NCBI RefSeq assembly: GCF_013760955.1
Contig: NZ_JACDUL010000001.1
Location: 314,340 to 378,339 of the forward strand
Reading direction: 5' to 3'
Origin: Methanococcus maripaludis
GTDB lineage: Archaea > AGJL01 > Methanococci > Methanococcales > Methanococcaceae
Length of the DNA: 64,000 bases
Below are positions 9,952-19,414 of the stretch, one piece after another; positions within the stretch are counted from its first letter, which is position 1; each line of letters starts with the position of its first letter. The notes beneath the pieces are model-generated. The model made no database searches. It was not told the origin of the DNA and was given only the letters and a program-made list of their open reading frames with translations. Both the position numbers and the translations under genes were made by a program.

Positions 9952-10734
9952 TTAATTCTTAGTATATCTCACAAGTCTAAATACCGAAAATAAAGCAATG
10001 CTCAGCACTATCATAATTACAGAAATTGGTTTTGAAGCGCTAAGCCCATATTCATTAAATCTATCCAAAATTAATACTGGTGTCGTCTTAGGGAAATATG
10101 CAACAATCAATATCGCCCCAACTTCACTAATACCTCTTGCAAATGTCAAAATACTTCCTGAAACCATGTTATTTTTGATTAAAGGTAAGGAAACACTAAA
10201 AAAAGTCTTCATTCTTGAAGCACCAAGTGTCCTTGAAACATTTTCAAGCTCCTCTTCAACCATTAAAAATCCATCCCTTCCGCTGTTAACCATATAAGGA
10301 AGTCCAACGTAGAGCATTACTACAACGATTCCCCAGAAATTGTCAACAATTTCAAAACCGATATCTTCGATCCCCCTTCCAATTGAAGTCCCGTAAAAGA
10401 ATGCTAAAATCATGATACCAATCACAGAGTGGGGAATTGCCATTGGAATATCGATAATTGCCTCGATTACATTTTTTCCAGTAAAATGATATCTTGCAAG
10501 CAAATACGATAGAGGAATCCCTAAAAAAATCGCGAGAACAGTTGCAGTACCTGCTGCTTTTATACTTACAAGAAGAGATTTAATTACTTCCGAATCGTGA
10601 ATTGCACCTTCAACATTTCCTGGATTTAAAATCATGTTTAACAAAGGAAGTAAAACAAATGAGAGTAAAAATAGTGAAATTACCAAAAATAACAAATTAA
10701 ATCCTTTATCTGCCTTCAAATTATCACAACACAC
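9952..10734 (-). CDS. ABC transporter permease, tungstate/molybdate type
   Basis: Integral membrane subunit with about six helices and the cytoplasmic EAA loop (ENVSRTLGASRMKTFFSVSLPL, residues about 170-191), which docks to the ATPase. It belongs to the CysT/ModB/WtpB permease group. The start is uncertain: the GTG at 10734 yields MCCDNLK with no clear SD. A TTG five codons later is 12 nt after a GGTG. The gene is divergent from hypB. A periplasmic binding-protein gene would normally precede it but is absent here. Confidence 0.8.
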   Translation of the reverse strand: MCCDNLKADKGFNLLFLVISLFLLSFVLLPLLNMILNPGNVEGAIHDSEVIKSLLVSIKAAGTATVLAIFLGIPLSYLLARYHFTGKNVIEAIIDIPMAIPHSVIGIMILAFFYGTSIGRGIEDIGFEIVDNFWGIVVVMLYVGLPYMVNSGRDGFLMVEEELENVSRTLGASRMKTFFSVSLPLIKNNMVSGSILTFARGISEVGAILIVAYFPKTTPVLILDRFNEYGLSASKPISVIMIVLSIALFSVFRLVRYTKN

Positions 10735-10881
10735 CGAATTATATGTAAATAGCTAGAATTAATATATTAAAGTAATGGTAATTATAATTCATTAATTATT
10801 TTTCAAATAATACCCTTTTTTATAAAATAAGATTTGAAATTATCTATACTTCTAACTTATGGCTAATTTAAGGTGATGTTA

Positions 10882-11556
10882 ATGCATTTTGTCGACGTTT
10901 TGAATATCGGAAAAGACATAATTAAGGCCAATAAAAAAAATGCAGATAAAAATAGGAAAATATTGGAAGATCACGGGATTGCTGCATTTGATTTCATGGG
11001 TGCAATTGGAAGCGGTAAAACTCTTTTAATAGAACACTTGATCAATAATTTAAAAGATGAATACAAAATCGCATGTATTGCTGGCGATGTCATCGCAAAA
11101 TACGATGCAGGAAGAATGGAAAAACACGGTGTTAAAGTTATTCCCTTAAATACGGGAAAAGAATGCCACCTTGATGCCCACCAAGTCGGACATTGTTTCC
11201 ATGATTTAGACCTTGATAATTTAGATATTATATTTATCGAAAATGTTGGAAATTTAATATGCCCAACAGATTTTGATCTTGGAACGCACAAACGAACTGT
11301 TGTTGTTAGTGTCACTGAAGGGGACGATACCGTTGAAAAACACCCTGAAATATTTAAAACCGCAGATTTGACAATAATCAACAAAATAGACATTTGTGAA
11401 GCTGTTGGTGCAGACCCTCAAAAAATGTTAAACGATGCAAAAAAAATCAACAAGGATATGGAAGTACTTCTTACAGCAATAAAACATTATCAAGGCGTTG
11501 AAGAAGTTGTTAATTTCATTAAAAAAACAGTTGAAGAAGTTAAAAATCAAAAATAA
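10882..11556 (+). CDS. hypB: Hydrogenase nickel-insertion GTPase HypB
   Basis: GTPase that, with HypA, delivers nickel to [NiFe]-hydrogenases. The P-loop GAIGSGKT is near residue 37-44. The metal-binding segment GKECHLDAHQVGH (about 94-106) has the conserved Cys and His. NKIDICE (about 169) is the guanine-specificity motif. The N-terminal CxxCGC nickel site of E. coli HypB is missing, as usual in archaea. I chose ATG 10882 behind AGGTGATG; the upstream GTG and ATG lie inside the SD region. hypA is not adjacent. Confidence 0.93.
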   Translation: MHFVDVLNIGKDIIKANKKNADKNRKILEDHGIAAFDFMGAIGSGKTLLIEHLINNLKDEYKIACIAGDVIAKYDAGRMEKHGVKVIPLNTGKECHLDAHQVGHCFHDLDLDNLDIIFIENVGNLICPTDFDLGTHKRTVVVSVTEGDDTVEKHPEIFKTADLTIINKIDICEAVGADPQKMLNDAKKINKDMEVLLTAIKHYQGVEEVVNFIKKTVEEVKNQK

Positions 11557-11573
11557 CTAAATTCTTTTTTATT

Positions 11574-11993
11574 TTAAATTGCCATTACTTCGACGAATTT
11601 TGGCTCTTTTGCAGTCTTTTCATACCACATACTAATTCCAACATACGCGTTACCTTTTTTTCCAACAACATAATCGCAATCGCATCCGATGTCTTCAAAT
11701 CCACTTTTAACACCTTCGAATGCAAATTCATCGGTATAAGTATCTGAATCTCCGAGTAAATCGTTTATTTTTGTAGCCATTTCTAAAATATCATCTTCGG
11801 ATGCCAATTCAAATCCATTTTGAACGAGTTTTTCTGTTAAATATTCTTTTATAGAATTGTATTTTTCAAATTCTGGATCCCTACAAACGCTTCTTACTGA
11901 AAGAATTCCTTCTTTATTTATTACCGGCTTTGACCCTTTGAAAGCTTCCATTGATTTTACAAGTCTTCCCATAATCATGTTCAAATTATTCAT
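11574..11993 (-). CDS. Uncharacterised methanogen protein, 139 aa
   Basis: I do not recognise a named family with certainty. The protein is soluble and acidic, with a C-terminal CDCDYVVGKKGNAYVG stretch that suggests a beta-sheet core. I chose ATG 11993, which follows AGGTGAGTATT; the in-frame GTG at 12002 is part of that SD. The upstream gene's stop (TAG) overlaps the SD region, so the two are likely translated together. The coupling to a membrane flippase-like protein is the only functional hint. Confidence 0.7.
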   Translation of the reverse strand: MNNLNMIMGRLVKSMEAFKGSKPVINKEGILSVRSVCRDPEFEKYNSIKEYLTEKLVQNGFELASEDDILEMATKINDLLGDSDTYTDEFAFEGVKSGFEDIGCDCDYVVGKKGNAYVGISMWYEKTAKEPKFVEVMAI

Positions 11994-12002
11994 AATACTC
12001 AC

Positions 12003-13025
12003 CTAACTTTCAACTTCGTAACCCTTTTCTTTGGATTTCTTCTTTATTATTTTAAAGGCTATTGATCCAATAATCGTAACCCCAATGTATGATATCGATC
12101 TATCAAGAAGGGTTCCTGCTGCCGCATTTGAATAAGGGATTTTAAAGAAAGAATACATTGCAATCATTGCAGTGTCACTTGTTCCAAGACCTCCCGGAAG
12201 AGTCGGTAAAATTCCAACAAGCAATGCCACGAGGTATGTTGATGCAACCGAGATAAATGCTACATGGGTACTTATTGCAATAAATAATACATAAATTCTA
12301 AAAATATCTAACATCCACCAAGCTGATGAAATAAACAGTGATGTAATCATTCCTTTTCTATTTCCTTTAAAGAATATCATTGTTTTTTGGAACTTGTCTA
12401 TCGTATCCCTAATTTTTTGCTCATTTAATGTTTTAGAAGAAAATTTAGTAACAATTTTTGCAATTTGGAGTGTTATTTTAAAAGCCCACTCTTTATGCAT
12501 TGCAATATAAATTATAGAAACTGTTAGGGATACAACTAAAATCCACGCCAAAGCAAAAGCTTGAGTGTAAACTACGCCTTTTAAAGCGAAATATATTAGT
12601 ACAAAAAAGCTGAAAATCAAAAATATAACACTATCAAGTATTCTTTCGATTATAACTGCTGAAAATGAAACGTGATAAGGTATTTTTTCTAATTTTGACA
12701 AATAATACGCCCTAAATGGTTCACTTCCTCCTTTCATTGACGGAGTTACGTTGTTTATAAATTGGCCCATGGTAATTAATAGAAGAAGATTTTTAGGGTC
12801 TGCACTGTGGCCATTTAATTTTAAAAGGTAGTTCCATCTTATTGAAAGGACGTACAGGGTTACCAAATAAATAAAAACCGCAAATAAATAGATTCCAACA
12901 TTTGCCGATGCCAAAACTGCATAGACTTCAAAAATGCCTATTTTGTAAATTATAAAAGAAATTATGGAGATACCGAGTCCATATACAACAATGTTTCTTA
13001 AAAGCCTGTGCTGTTTTCTGTCCAT
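12003..13025 (-). CDS. UPF0104-family integral membrane protein
   Basis: A 340-aa protein with about eight hydrophobic helices, matching the lysylphosphatidylglycerol synthase membrane domain / UPF0104 family. The hallmark is LPTLPGGLGTSDTAMIAM near residue 270-287. It lacks the soluble aminoacyl-transferase domain of MprF, so lipid or isoprenoid-linked substrate movement is a guess from the family. The start has a strong SD (CGGGGATCAG). It is followed immediately by the 139-aa gene. Confidence 0.75.
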   Translation of the reverse strand: MDRKQHRLLRNIVVYGLGISIISFIIYKIGIFEVYAVLASANVGIYLFAVFIYLVTLYVLSIRWNYLLKLNGHSADPKNLLLLITMGQFINNVTPSMKGGSEPFRAYYLSKLEKIPYHVSFSAVIIERILDSVIFLIFSFFVLIYFALKGVVYTQAFALAWILVVSLTVSIIYIAMHKEWAFKITLQIAKIVTKFSSKTLNEQKIRDTIDKFQKTMIFFKGNRKGMITSLFISSAWWMLDIFRIYVLFIAISTHVAFISVASTYLVALLVGILPTLPGGLGTSDTAMIAMYSFFKIPYSNAAAGTLLDRSISYIGVTIIGSIAFKIIKKKSKEKGYEVES

Positions 13026-13078
13026 CTGATCCCCGAAAAAAATAAAGTAGGTGATTTATTTTATCTAACTAGTATTAC

Positions 13079-14245
13079 TTAATTCTTTAATACGTATTGT
13101 ATTATTCTCGAAAATGCAGGTCTTGAAATTGAAATTCCCATTAAAACACCTGCGATAGTGGTTATTGCAAATCCTTTGAGCATTCCAATACCCATCACAA
13201 ACAATGGAAGCATTGCCGCAATTGTTGTAGCCGCTGCACCGAATATAATGAAGAACGCCCTTTTAATACTTTTGGTTACTTTTTTAGCTTCACCAGCAAT
13301 TGTTTCATCGGTGATAACTATTTGGTGATCAACACCCGTTCCCACTGCTGCAATAATTCCTGCAATTGATGCAAGGTCAAGTTTCCAGCTGATGAGTGAT
13401 GCAAAACCCAAGATTAAAAGCACTTCTGAAAATCCAGTTATAAGGATTGGAAGAACTATCTTTGGATTTTTATATCTAAATGAAATAACTGCTGCAACTG
13501 CAATGAATGCAAACAATCCTGCAATTACTGATCCTTTTATAAATTCTGATCCCAAAGTAGGGGATACCGAACTGATGTATTCAATCTGTACTTTTACAGG
13601 AAGTGAACCTGATTGTAAAGCTGTGTAAATAACCCAAGCTTCATCGATATCATCTTCAGTTGGATTTGATCCTGCAACAGTTATTACTTGACTTTGGTGT
13701 ATATTTCCATCTGCAAGGTCTGCTGAAAGAATCGGGGAACTTATTAAATTATCATCCATGTAGAGTTCTACAGGATATCCTCCTTTTCCGTAAGCAACAT
13801 CTGCAAAGTTTTGTGCCCCGTCAAGAGTTAATTTAAATCCTACCCCGTAACCTGAAGCAGTTGTTCCAGGTTCTTCAACATAAGATATATCTTGCCCTGT
13901 GTATGCAGTCTGGTTATCAATTATTGCAGTAAATACCCCTTGTTGCGTTAAAATCTTTTTTATTCTGTCTAAATCCGCACTTTCGGGTATTTCAATAACT
14001 ACCTCGTCACTTCCCCTAGGGTAAATTCTAACGTCACTAAGTCCATTTGTATTAAGCCTACTTGTTAATATTTCATTTACAGTTGTCATTTCAGATTCTG
14101 AAAGCTCAGTTTCAGTCTGTAAAACTATTGTAGAACCACCACTTAAATCTACACCAAAGGAAATCCCCTTAAATGCAATAAGTAGCAAGGAGGCCAAAAT
14201 ACATACTAAAAGAATTATTACTTTAGGGTCTTTTAGCAATTTCAT
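13079..14245 (-). CDS. secD: Protein-export membrane protein SecD
   Basis: RND-type accessory subunit that uses ion gradients to aid export through SecYEG. TM1 lies at residues 8-27, followed by the D1 motif GVDLSGGSTIVLQ. The external P1 region covers residues 35-210. Five C-terminal helices include the D4-like AAVGTGVDHQIVITDE (about 298-313). At 388 aa it is shorter than bacterial SecD, as usual in archaea. The gene lies 17 bp after secF, the reverse of the bacterial order. The SD is GAGGAG. Confidence 0.93.
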   Translation of the reverse strand: MKLLKDPKVIILLVCILASLLLIAFKGISFGVDLSGGSTIVLQTETELSESEMTTVNEILTSRLNTNGLSDVRIYPRGSDEVVIEIPESADLDRIKKILTQQGVFTAIIDNQTAYTGQDISYVEEPGTTASGYGVGFKLTLDGAQNFADVAYGKGGYPVELYMDDNLISSPILSADLADGNIHQSQVITVAGSNPTEDDIDEAWVIYTALQSGSLPVKVQIEYISSVSPTLGSEFIKGSVIAGLFAFIAVAAVISFRYKNPKIVLPILITGFSEVLLILGFASLISWKLDLASIAGIIAAVGTGVDHQIVITDETIAGEAKKVTKSIKRAFFIIFGAAATTIAAMLPLFVMGIGMLKGFAITTIAGVLMGISISRPAFSRIIQYVLKN

Positions 14246-14262
14246 TCTATCTCCTCGTTAAA

Positions 14263-15108
14263 TTACTTCCCTTTTTTGTATTCGGTCATATAGTACCTTA
14301 AAATCCCTGCATTTGTCATCCAGGTAAGCATTAAATCGCCAATCAATCCGATAAGAAGTACTGCTGCGATATTTGCAAGTACATCTGCTGCAGGAACCAC
14401 GAATGTAACTACGAGATACAATACCGCCATTGCAAAAATTGTCGTGAGCGACATTGTTATTCCTGTTTTCATTGCACCAGAAATTCTCTCATCAAGCGTC
14501 CCCGTTCTCCGTTTCAATACCCTTGTTGTAAGCATGATATCTGTATCGACACTGTAACCAACAAGCATTAAAAGTGCCGCAATTGTTGCAGTTGAAATTG
14601 GAATGCCAAATAAACTCATTCCCCCTATTGCAATTGCCATATCTGATGCTGCTGCAAGAATAACAGCCCCACTTGGAACAGGTGTTCTAAATATTGCATA
14701 AACAACAATTGCCATGAATATAAATGCAAATCCTACTGCTTTCATTCCTTCTTCCCAGAATTTACCGCTCAAAACTGAACCAATTTGTTTTTCAGTATAG
14801 CTTAACTCTGAAAGGTCTTCCACGTTAAAAAATTCTTTTACTACTGCCCTTACTGAATCCACGTCAGTATCAAGGCCTGATTTAATTACAACAAATGTTC
14901 CGATTGAAGACTCAGATATTTTGACTTCTGAATCGGGTAATTTTTCTTTTAAGACGCTTAAATCTGTGTTTTCAGATGCGAGGATACTTATTTCAGTTCC
15001 CCCACTTACGTCAATGCTTTCTTTGAGCCCATGTACCGATACAAGGGCCAAAGATAGTAGTGCTAAAATTAACGGAATAATTGTTAACACCTTATAGTTG
15101 ATATTCAT
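14263..15108 (-). CDS. secF: Protein-export membrane protein SecF
   Basis: Partner of SecD. TM1 (residues 7-26) is followed by ESIDVSGGTEIS, the SecD/F D1 motif. Four or five helices lie after residue 115, with YSVDTDIMLTTRVLKRRTG (about 183-201) corresponding to the conserved D4/D5 region. SD GGAGGGAGAGG stands directly before ATG. It is first in the secF-secD operon. A short TATA-containing gap separates it from the divergent pmbA-like gene. Confidence 0.92.
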   Translation of the reverse strand: MNINYKVLTIIPLILALLSLALVSVHGLKESIDVSGGTEISILASENTDLSVLKEKLPDSEVKISESSIGTFVVIKSGLDTDVDSVRAVVKEFFNVEDLSELSYTEKQIGSVLSGKFWEEGMKAVGFAFIFMAIVVYAIFRTPVPSGAVILAAASDMAIAIGGMSLFGIPISTATIAALLMLVGYSVDTDIMLTTRVLKRRTGTLDERISGAMKTGITMSLTTIFAMAVLYLVVTFVVPAADVLANIAAVLLIGLIGDLMLTWMTNAGILRYYMTEYKKGK

Positions 15109-15217
15109 CCTCTCCCTCCAAAAATAGAGTTCATAACATCAATTATTAAAAAACAATATTATTTAAATATTTATGAACTATAAAAAACGAATATATGGAA
15201 ATTATATTGGTGCTATC

Positions 15218-16480
15218 ATGGAAACAGATTTAGGATACTTACTCGATAAAATTATGGAAACTTCTGAAAATAAAGGTTTTGAAACTGAAGTATTTATCTC
15301 AAAAGGAAAACACTTTAGTTCAGAGCTTGATGGGGAAAATTTAGATAGTATTGAGGAATCTGATGACTTTGGAATTGGAGTAAGGGTTATTAAAGATAAA
15401 AACGTTGGATTTGCATATTCCTCTAAAAAAGACGTTGATGTGGTAAATAAGGCGATGGAAAATTTAATTTATGATTCAGATACAAGTTTTTCGATCCCTA
15501 GAAAATACAAACATCCAAAGGGAATGTTATATGATAATGTAAAAACCCTGACTGAAAAAGAGTTGATCGATGCACTCTTTGAAATGAAAGATATCTTAAA
15601 AGAAAATAAAATTACAACCGTGAACGGAGGAGTTTCAAATTCTTACGGATATTCGAGAATTTTAAATTCAAACGGGGTTGATGTTGAAGAAGAAAATACC
15701 TACTACTCTGCATCAATTGCTGGAATCAATAACGGGGAAACTGCGTATGACTATTTAACAAAAAACAATATTTTCGACGTTAAAGAACTTGCAGAAAACG
15801 TTGTAGAATTTTTGAAAAATCCAAATGCGATAAAAACGGAATTTGAAGGAAATATCGTGTTAGATCAGAGAGCTTTGAACTCACTTTTAAGTTACACACT
15901 TATTCCTGCATTTAACGCTGAAAATGTTCAAAGAAATAGGTCAGTTTTAAAAGATAAACTCGGTGAAGAAGTATTTGGAGAAAACATCACAATTGAAGAT
16001 GATGGAACAAGAGATTACTCGCTTTATTCCGCAGTTGTTGACGGGGAAGGAACAAGAACTCAAAAAACAATGCTTATTGAAAATGGTGTTTTGAAAAACT
16101 ACCTCTACGATATAAAAAGGGCAAATATCGAAGGAAAAGAGTCAACCGGAAATGCAAGCAGAGGATATTCAAGCCTTCCATCAGTAGGGCCTACAAATAT
16201 CGTAATTGAGCCTGTTGGAAAAATTGAAAATATTGATGAATATCTTTACATTAACACATTAATTGGAACGCATACTGCAAACCCGATTACAGGGGACTTT
16301 TCAGTTGAAATCAGCAACAGCTACATCATGAAAAAAGGCGAAAAAACACCTGTTAAAAAAGGACTTCTCTCAGGAAATATCTTTGAAATCTTAAAAACTG
16401 CAACTCCGCTCGATAGAGTTGAACAAAGAGGAAAATTAATTTCACCACCACTTTTGTTCAGTGGAAAAATCCTTGTTTAA
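15218..16480 (+). CDS. PmbA/TldD-family protein (metalloprotease-related)
   Basis: Member of the TldD/PmbA (U62) family, which acts in peptide maturation and degradation in bacteria. It looks like the PmbA (TldE) type: I do not see the HExxxH zinc motif of TldD. Conserved family pieces include GIGVRVI near residue 47, GEGTRTQKT (about 287) and NASRGY (about 320). I chose ATG 15218 because TTGGTGCTATC gives a proper SD; the in-frame ATG 15 codons earlier has none. Length 420 aa. The TldD partner is not in the window. Substrates are unknown in archaea. Confidence 0.85.
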   Translation: METDLGYLLDKIMETSENKGFETEVFISKGKHFSSELDGENLDSIEESDDFGIGVRVIKDKNVGFAYSSKKDVDVVNKAMENLIYDSDTSFSIPRKYKHPKGMLYDNVKTLTEKELIDALFEMKDILKENKITTVNGGVSNSYGYSRILNSNGVDVEEENTYYSASIAGINNGETAYDYLTKNNIFDVKELAENVVEFLKNPNAIKTEFEGNIVLDQRALNSLLSYTLIPAFNAENVQRNRSVLKDKLGEEVFGENITIEDDGTRDYSLYSAVVDGEGTRTQKTMLIENGVLKNYLYDIKRANIEGKESTGNASRGYSSLPSVGPTNIVIEPVGKIENIDEYLYINTLIGTHTANPITGDFSVEISNSYIMKKGEKTPVKKGLLSGNIFEILKTATPLDRVEQRGKLISPPLLFSGKILV

Positions 16481-16532
16481 TTAAAAACTGATAATTAACT
16501 ATTTTTTTAAATTTATTTTTGTAGGGGGTTTG

Positions 16533-17222
16533 ATGAAAAATTTTGAAAAGCTGCTTTCGAAACTTGATATAAAATTTAATGATTTAGATATATTTAAACG
16601 AGCATTCATGCATTCTTCGTACGTAAATGAACAGAAAAATACCAATTTAGAAGATAATGAACGATTGGAATATTTAGGGGATGCTGTTTTAGAGTTAATA
16701 ATTAGTGAATACCTGTTTAAAAAAGAAAGTTTATCTGAAGGAGAAATGTCTAAATTGAGGGCAAAATACGTCTGTGAAAGTGCACTTTTTACATATGCTA
16801 AAAAGTTAAAATTTAACGATTATGTGCTTTTGGGAAAGGGCGAATTAAATTCTAAAGGATACAATAAACCCGCAATAATTTCGGACGTTTTTGAAGCATT
16901 TATCGCAGCAATATATCTAGATCAAGGGCTAGATTCAGCTAAAAAGTTTGTAAATAATCATATAATTCCAATTATTGAAGAAAACTCAAAAGAATTGTTT
17001 ATAGATTATAAAACCAGATTGCAAGAATTTCCTGAATTAAACAATAAAACTATCGAATACATAAATTTAGAAGAAGTTGGTGAACCCCACGATAAAAAAT
17101 TTATTGTGGCTGTAAAATCTGGGCGAAAGATGCTTGGAAAGGGGACCGGAAAAAGTAAAAAAGAAGCTGAAATGAAAGCTGCTAAGAATGCACTTTTAAA
17201 ACTTGAAAAAAATAAAAATTAA
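16533..17222 (+). CDS. rnc: Ribonuclease III
   Basis: Double-strand-specific endoribonuclease. The catalytic domain (about 1-150) carries the signature NERLEYLGDAVLELIIS near residue 42-58. Downstream, DVFEAFIAAIYLDQG (about 117-131) supplies the remaining Mg-binding Asp and Glu. A double-stranded RNA-binding domain follows (about 160-226), ending GKGTGKSKKEAEMKAAKNAL. Both domains are complete at 229 aa. ATG 16533 follows AGGGGGTTTG. RNase III is standard in bacteria but rare in archaea, so lateral acquisition is likely. It may process rRNA or antisense duplexes. Confidence 0.93.
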   Translation: MKNFEKLLSKLDIKFNDLDIFKRAFMHSSYVNEQKNTNLEDNERLEYLGDAVLELIISEYLFKKESLSEGEMSKLRAKYVCESALFTYAKKLKFNDYVLLGKGELNSKGYNKPAIISDVFEAFIAAIYLDQGLDSAKKFVNNHIIPIIEENSKELFIDYKTRLQEFPELNNKTIEYINLEEVGEPHDKKFIVAVKSGRKMLGKGTGKSKKEAEMKAAKNALLKLEKNKN

Positions 17223-17246
17223 TTAAAAATTTAAAAAAGTTTAAAA

Positions 17247-18497
17247 TTATTCAAAGACAAATTCTACTTCAGTTAATCTTCTTTTAACTTCGTTTAAGAT
17301 TCTGTCTTCTTCTTCGATTGAAATTTCACCGTCTTTGAATGCTTCAAAGCATGCTGCCATTCTTACAAAGTGGCCTGCATCGTCCCAAGGCACGGTTGAA
17401 ATAAGTTTTTCTTTTATCATGAACTGTGAGAACTCTTCAGCATTTGCAAATTTAGCGCCGTCTTTTGTTCCAATTGGAGCTTTCACGTAGAGGTAAAATG
17501 TTCCTCCGGGCATTTTTGCGTTAAATCCTGCTTCGTTTAAGATTTTAACCATTTTTGAGAGTCTTCTTTCGTATTTTGCCCTTGTCTTTTCGGTGATTTC
17601 AGGGTGTCTTAAACAGTGAATTCCCGCTTTTTGAATTGGGATGAACTGTCCGCTATCGTAGTTATCTTTAACTGCTGCAAAGCCCCTTACAATAAGTTCG
17701 TTTCCTGCAACAAATGCAAGTCTCCATCCGGTCATGTTGTATGCTTTTGAAAAGCTGTGGATTTCGACACCGACTTCTTTTGCATCTTTTACTGTAAGGA
17801 ATGAAAGCGGTTTGTCGCCGTAAGTTAATGCAGCGTATGCTGCGTCTTGAAGAACAATCAAATCGTTTTCAAATGCGAAATCAACTGCTTCTTTGTAGAA
17901 TTTTTTGGTAGCCTGAGCACCGGTTGGGTTGTTTGGGTAGTTTAAGTAGAGGATTTTTGCTTTTTCCCTAACTTCTTTTGAAATCGCATCGAGTTCTGGC
18001 AAGAAGTTATTTTTTTCTAACAATGGTAAGGTTTCTACACTTCCACCGTACCATTTGGTGTGTGTTGCAGTGACCGGGTATCCTGGAACTGTCATTAAGG
18101 TTACATCGCCAGGGTTGATAAATACTGATGTGATGTATGCTAAAGCAGGTTTTGATCCGATTGAGTGAACTACTTCGTTTACAGGGTCTAAATCTTTAAC
18201 TCCAAAAATTTTTTCCATGTAAATTGGGATTTCGTCTTTTAAAGCCTGAACTCCGTTGTCAGAATATCCTCTATTTCCGTGTTTTTTTGCTTCTTCGCAT
18301 AAAACTTCAACTACGGACTCGTCAGCCATTTCATCAGGTTCCCCAACACCCATGTCGATTAATTCCATGTCAGGGTACTTTAATTTCGCAGCCTGTTTTG
18401 CTCTTTTAATTTTTTCGAATTTGTAGATTACATCTTCTTTTCCAAAGCTTTTGCCGCCAATTCTTTCAGCGAACAAATTTTGAATGTAACTTTCCAT
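17247..18497 (-). CDS. dapL: LL-diaminopimelate aminotransferase
   Basis: PLP aminotransferase converting tetrahydrodipicolinate directly to LL-diaminopimelate for lysine synthesis. It is a fold-type I enzyme: NYPNNPTGA near residue 186, and the Schiff-base lysine K251 in SFSKAYNMTGWR. The 416-aa start at ATG 18497 is preceded by GGGTGTTAAA; the longer in-frame start at 18542 has no SD. M. maripaludis is known to use the DapL route. The gene is convergent with rnc, only 24 bp away. Methanococci have no peptidoglycan or pseudomurein, so its role is lysine supply. Confidence 0.92.
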   Translation of the reverse strand: MESYIQNLFAERIGGKSFGKEDVIYKFEKIKRAKQAAKLKYPDMELIDMGVGEPDEMADESVVEVLCEEAKKHGNRGYSDNGVQALKDEIPIYMEKIFGVKDLDPVNEVVHSIGSKPALAYITSVFINPGDVTLMTVPGYPVTATHTKWYGGSVETLPLLEKNNFLPELDAISKEVREKAKILYLNYPNNPTGAQATKKFYKEAVDFAFENDLIVLQDAAYAALTYGDKPLSFLTVKDAKEVGVEIHSFSKAYNMTGWRLAFVAGNELIVRGFAAVKDNYDSGQFIPIQKAGIHCLRHPEITEKTRAKYERRLSKMVKILNEAGFNAKMPGGTFYLYVKAPIGTKDGAKFANAEEFSQFMIKEKLISTVPWDDAGHFVRMAACFEAFKDGEISIEEEDRILNEVKRRLTEVEFVFE

Positions 18498-18604
18498 TTT
18501 AACACCCAAATAAGTGATTTTTAGTAAATAAGCGGTTTTCATATAAATAGTAATGCATTTAAAAATATGTAAATGGATAAATTAAATCCTTTCGCTAATT
18601 TTAA

Positions 18605-19414
18605 CTATTTTAACACAAAGTAATTTCCAAGTTCGATTACATTTAATGCCCACATCCTTAGATCTCGAAGCAGTGCAGAATTGTCATCATAATATTCGTA
18701 ATCTATGTAAAATACATAATTTCCAATTTCTTTTTTAGAAGGTCTTGATTCAATCCTTGTTAAATTAACGTTTCGGTACTTAAATACGCCCAAAACTTCA
18801 TAAAATGCTCCAGGCATGTTTTTATTTATCTCGATTACAAGGGATACTTTATTTGGTTTTAAATCGGTTTTAAAATCCTTGTTTTTATTGCAGATCAAAA
18901 AAAATCTTGTAGTATTGTTTTTATAATCCTGAATGTTTTCATCGAGAACTTTTAACCCATAAATTTCAGCATTTTCAACGCCACAAATTGCTGCAAGTTT
19001 TTCGTCTTTTTTCTCTGAAACTATCTTTGCAGCTTTTGCGTTGCTGTCAACCGGCGTTATATCCCAGTTATTTTTTGTAATGTAGTGTCCACACTGTGCG
19101 AGTGCTTGCGGGTGGGCTAAAACTTCAGTTATTTTTTTAATATCGTAACCAATTAAACAGTGGTTTATTGAAATATCCACTTCACCGAGAATTTTTACTG
19201 GAAACTCCAAAAGAAGGTCTTGTGTAAGCGATACTGAACCACCAATTGAATTTTCAGAGGGAACCACCCCAAAAAATTCAGAATTAGTTTCAATTGCCTT
19301 AAATACATTGTAAATTGAATCTTCAAACTGGATTTCATCATCTTTTATTGCCTTTGAAAATGTAACAGCCGCTTTTTCACTGTAACTTCCCTTTGGCCCG
19401 AGACAGCAGATCAT
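18605..19414 (-). CDS. pheA: Prephenate dehydratase
   Basis: Converts prephenate to phenylpyruvate for phenylalanine. The catalytic domain (about 1-170) begins LGPKGSYSEKAA and holds the NNTTRFFLI motif near residue 160, whose TRF is essential in the family. The C-terminal ACT domain (about 185-265) has LTRIESRPSK, the phenylalanine-binding ESRP motif, so feedback inhibition is expected. There is no chorismate mutase domain. ATG 19414 overlaps the preceding gene's stop (ATGA), with SD GGTGAAAAA inside that gene. The encoded protein is 269 aa. Confidence 0.93.
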   Translation of the reverse strand: MICCLGPKGSYSEKAAVTFSKAIKDDEIQFEDSIYNVFKAIETNSEFFGVVPSENSIGGSVSLTQDLLLEFPVKILGEVDISINHCLIGYDIKKITEVLAHPQALAQCGHYITKNNWDITPVDSNAKAAKIVSEKKDEKLAAICGVENAEIYGLKVLDENIQDYKNNTTRFFLICNKNKDFKTDLKPNKVSLVIEINKNMPGAFYEVLGVFKYRNVNLTRIESRPSKKEIGNYVFYIDYEYYDDNSALLRDLRMWALNVIELGNYFVLK

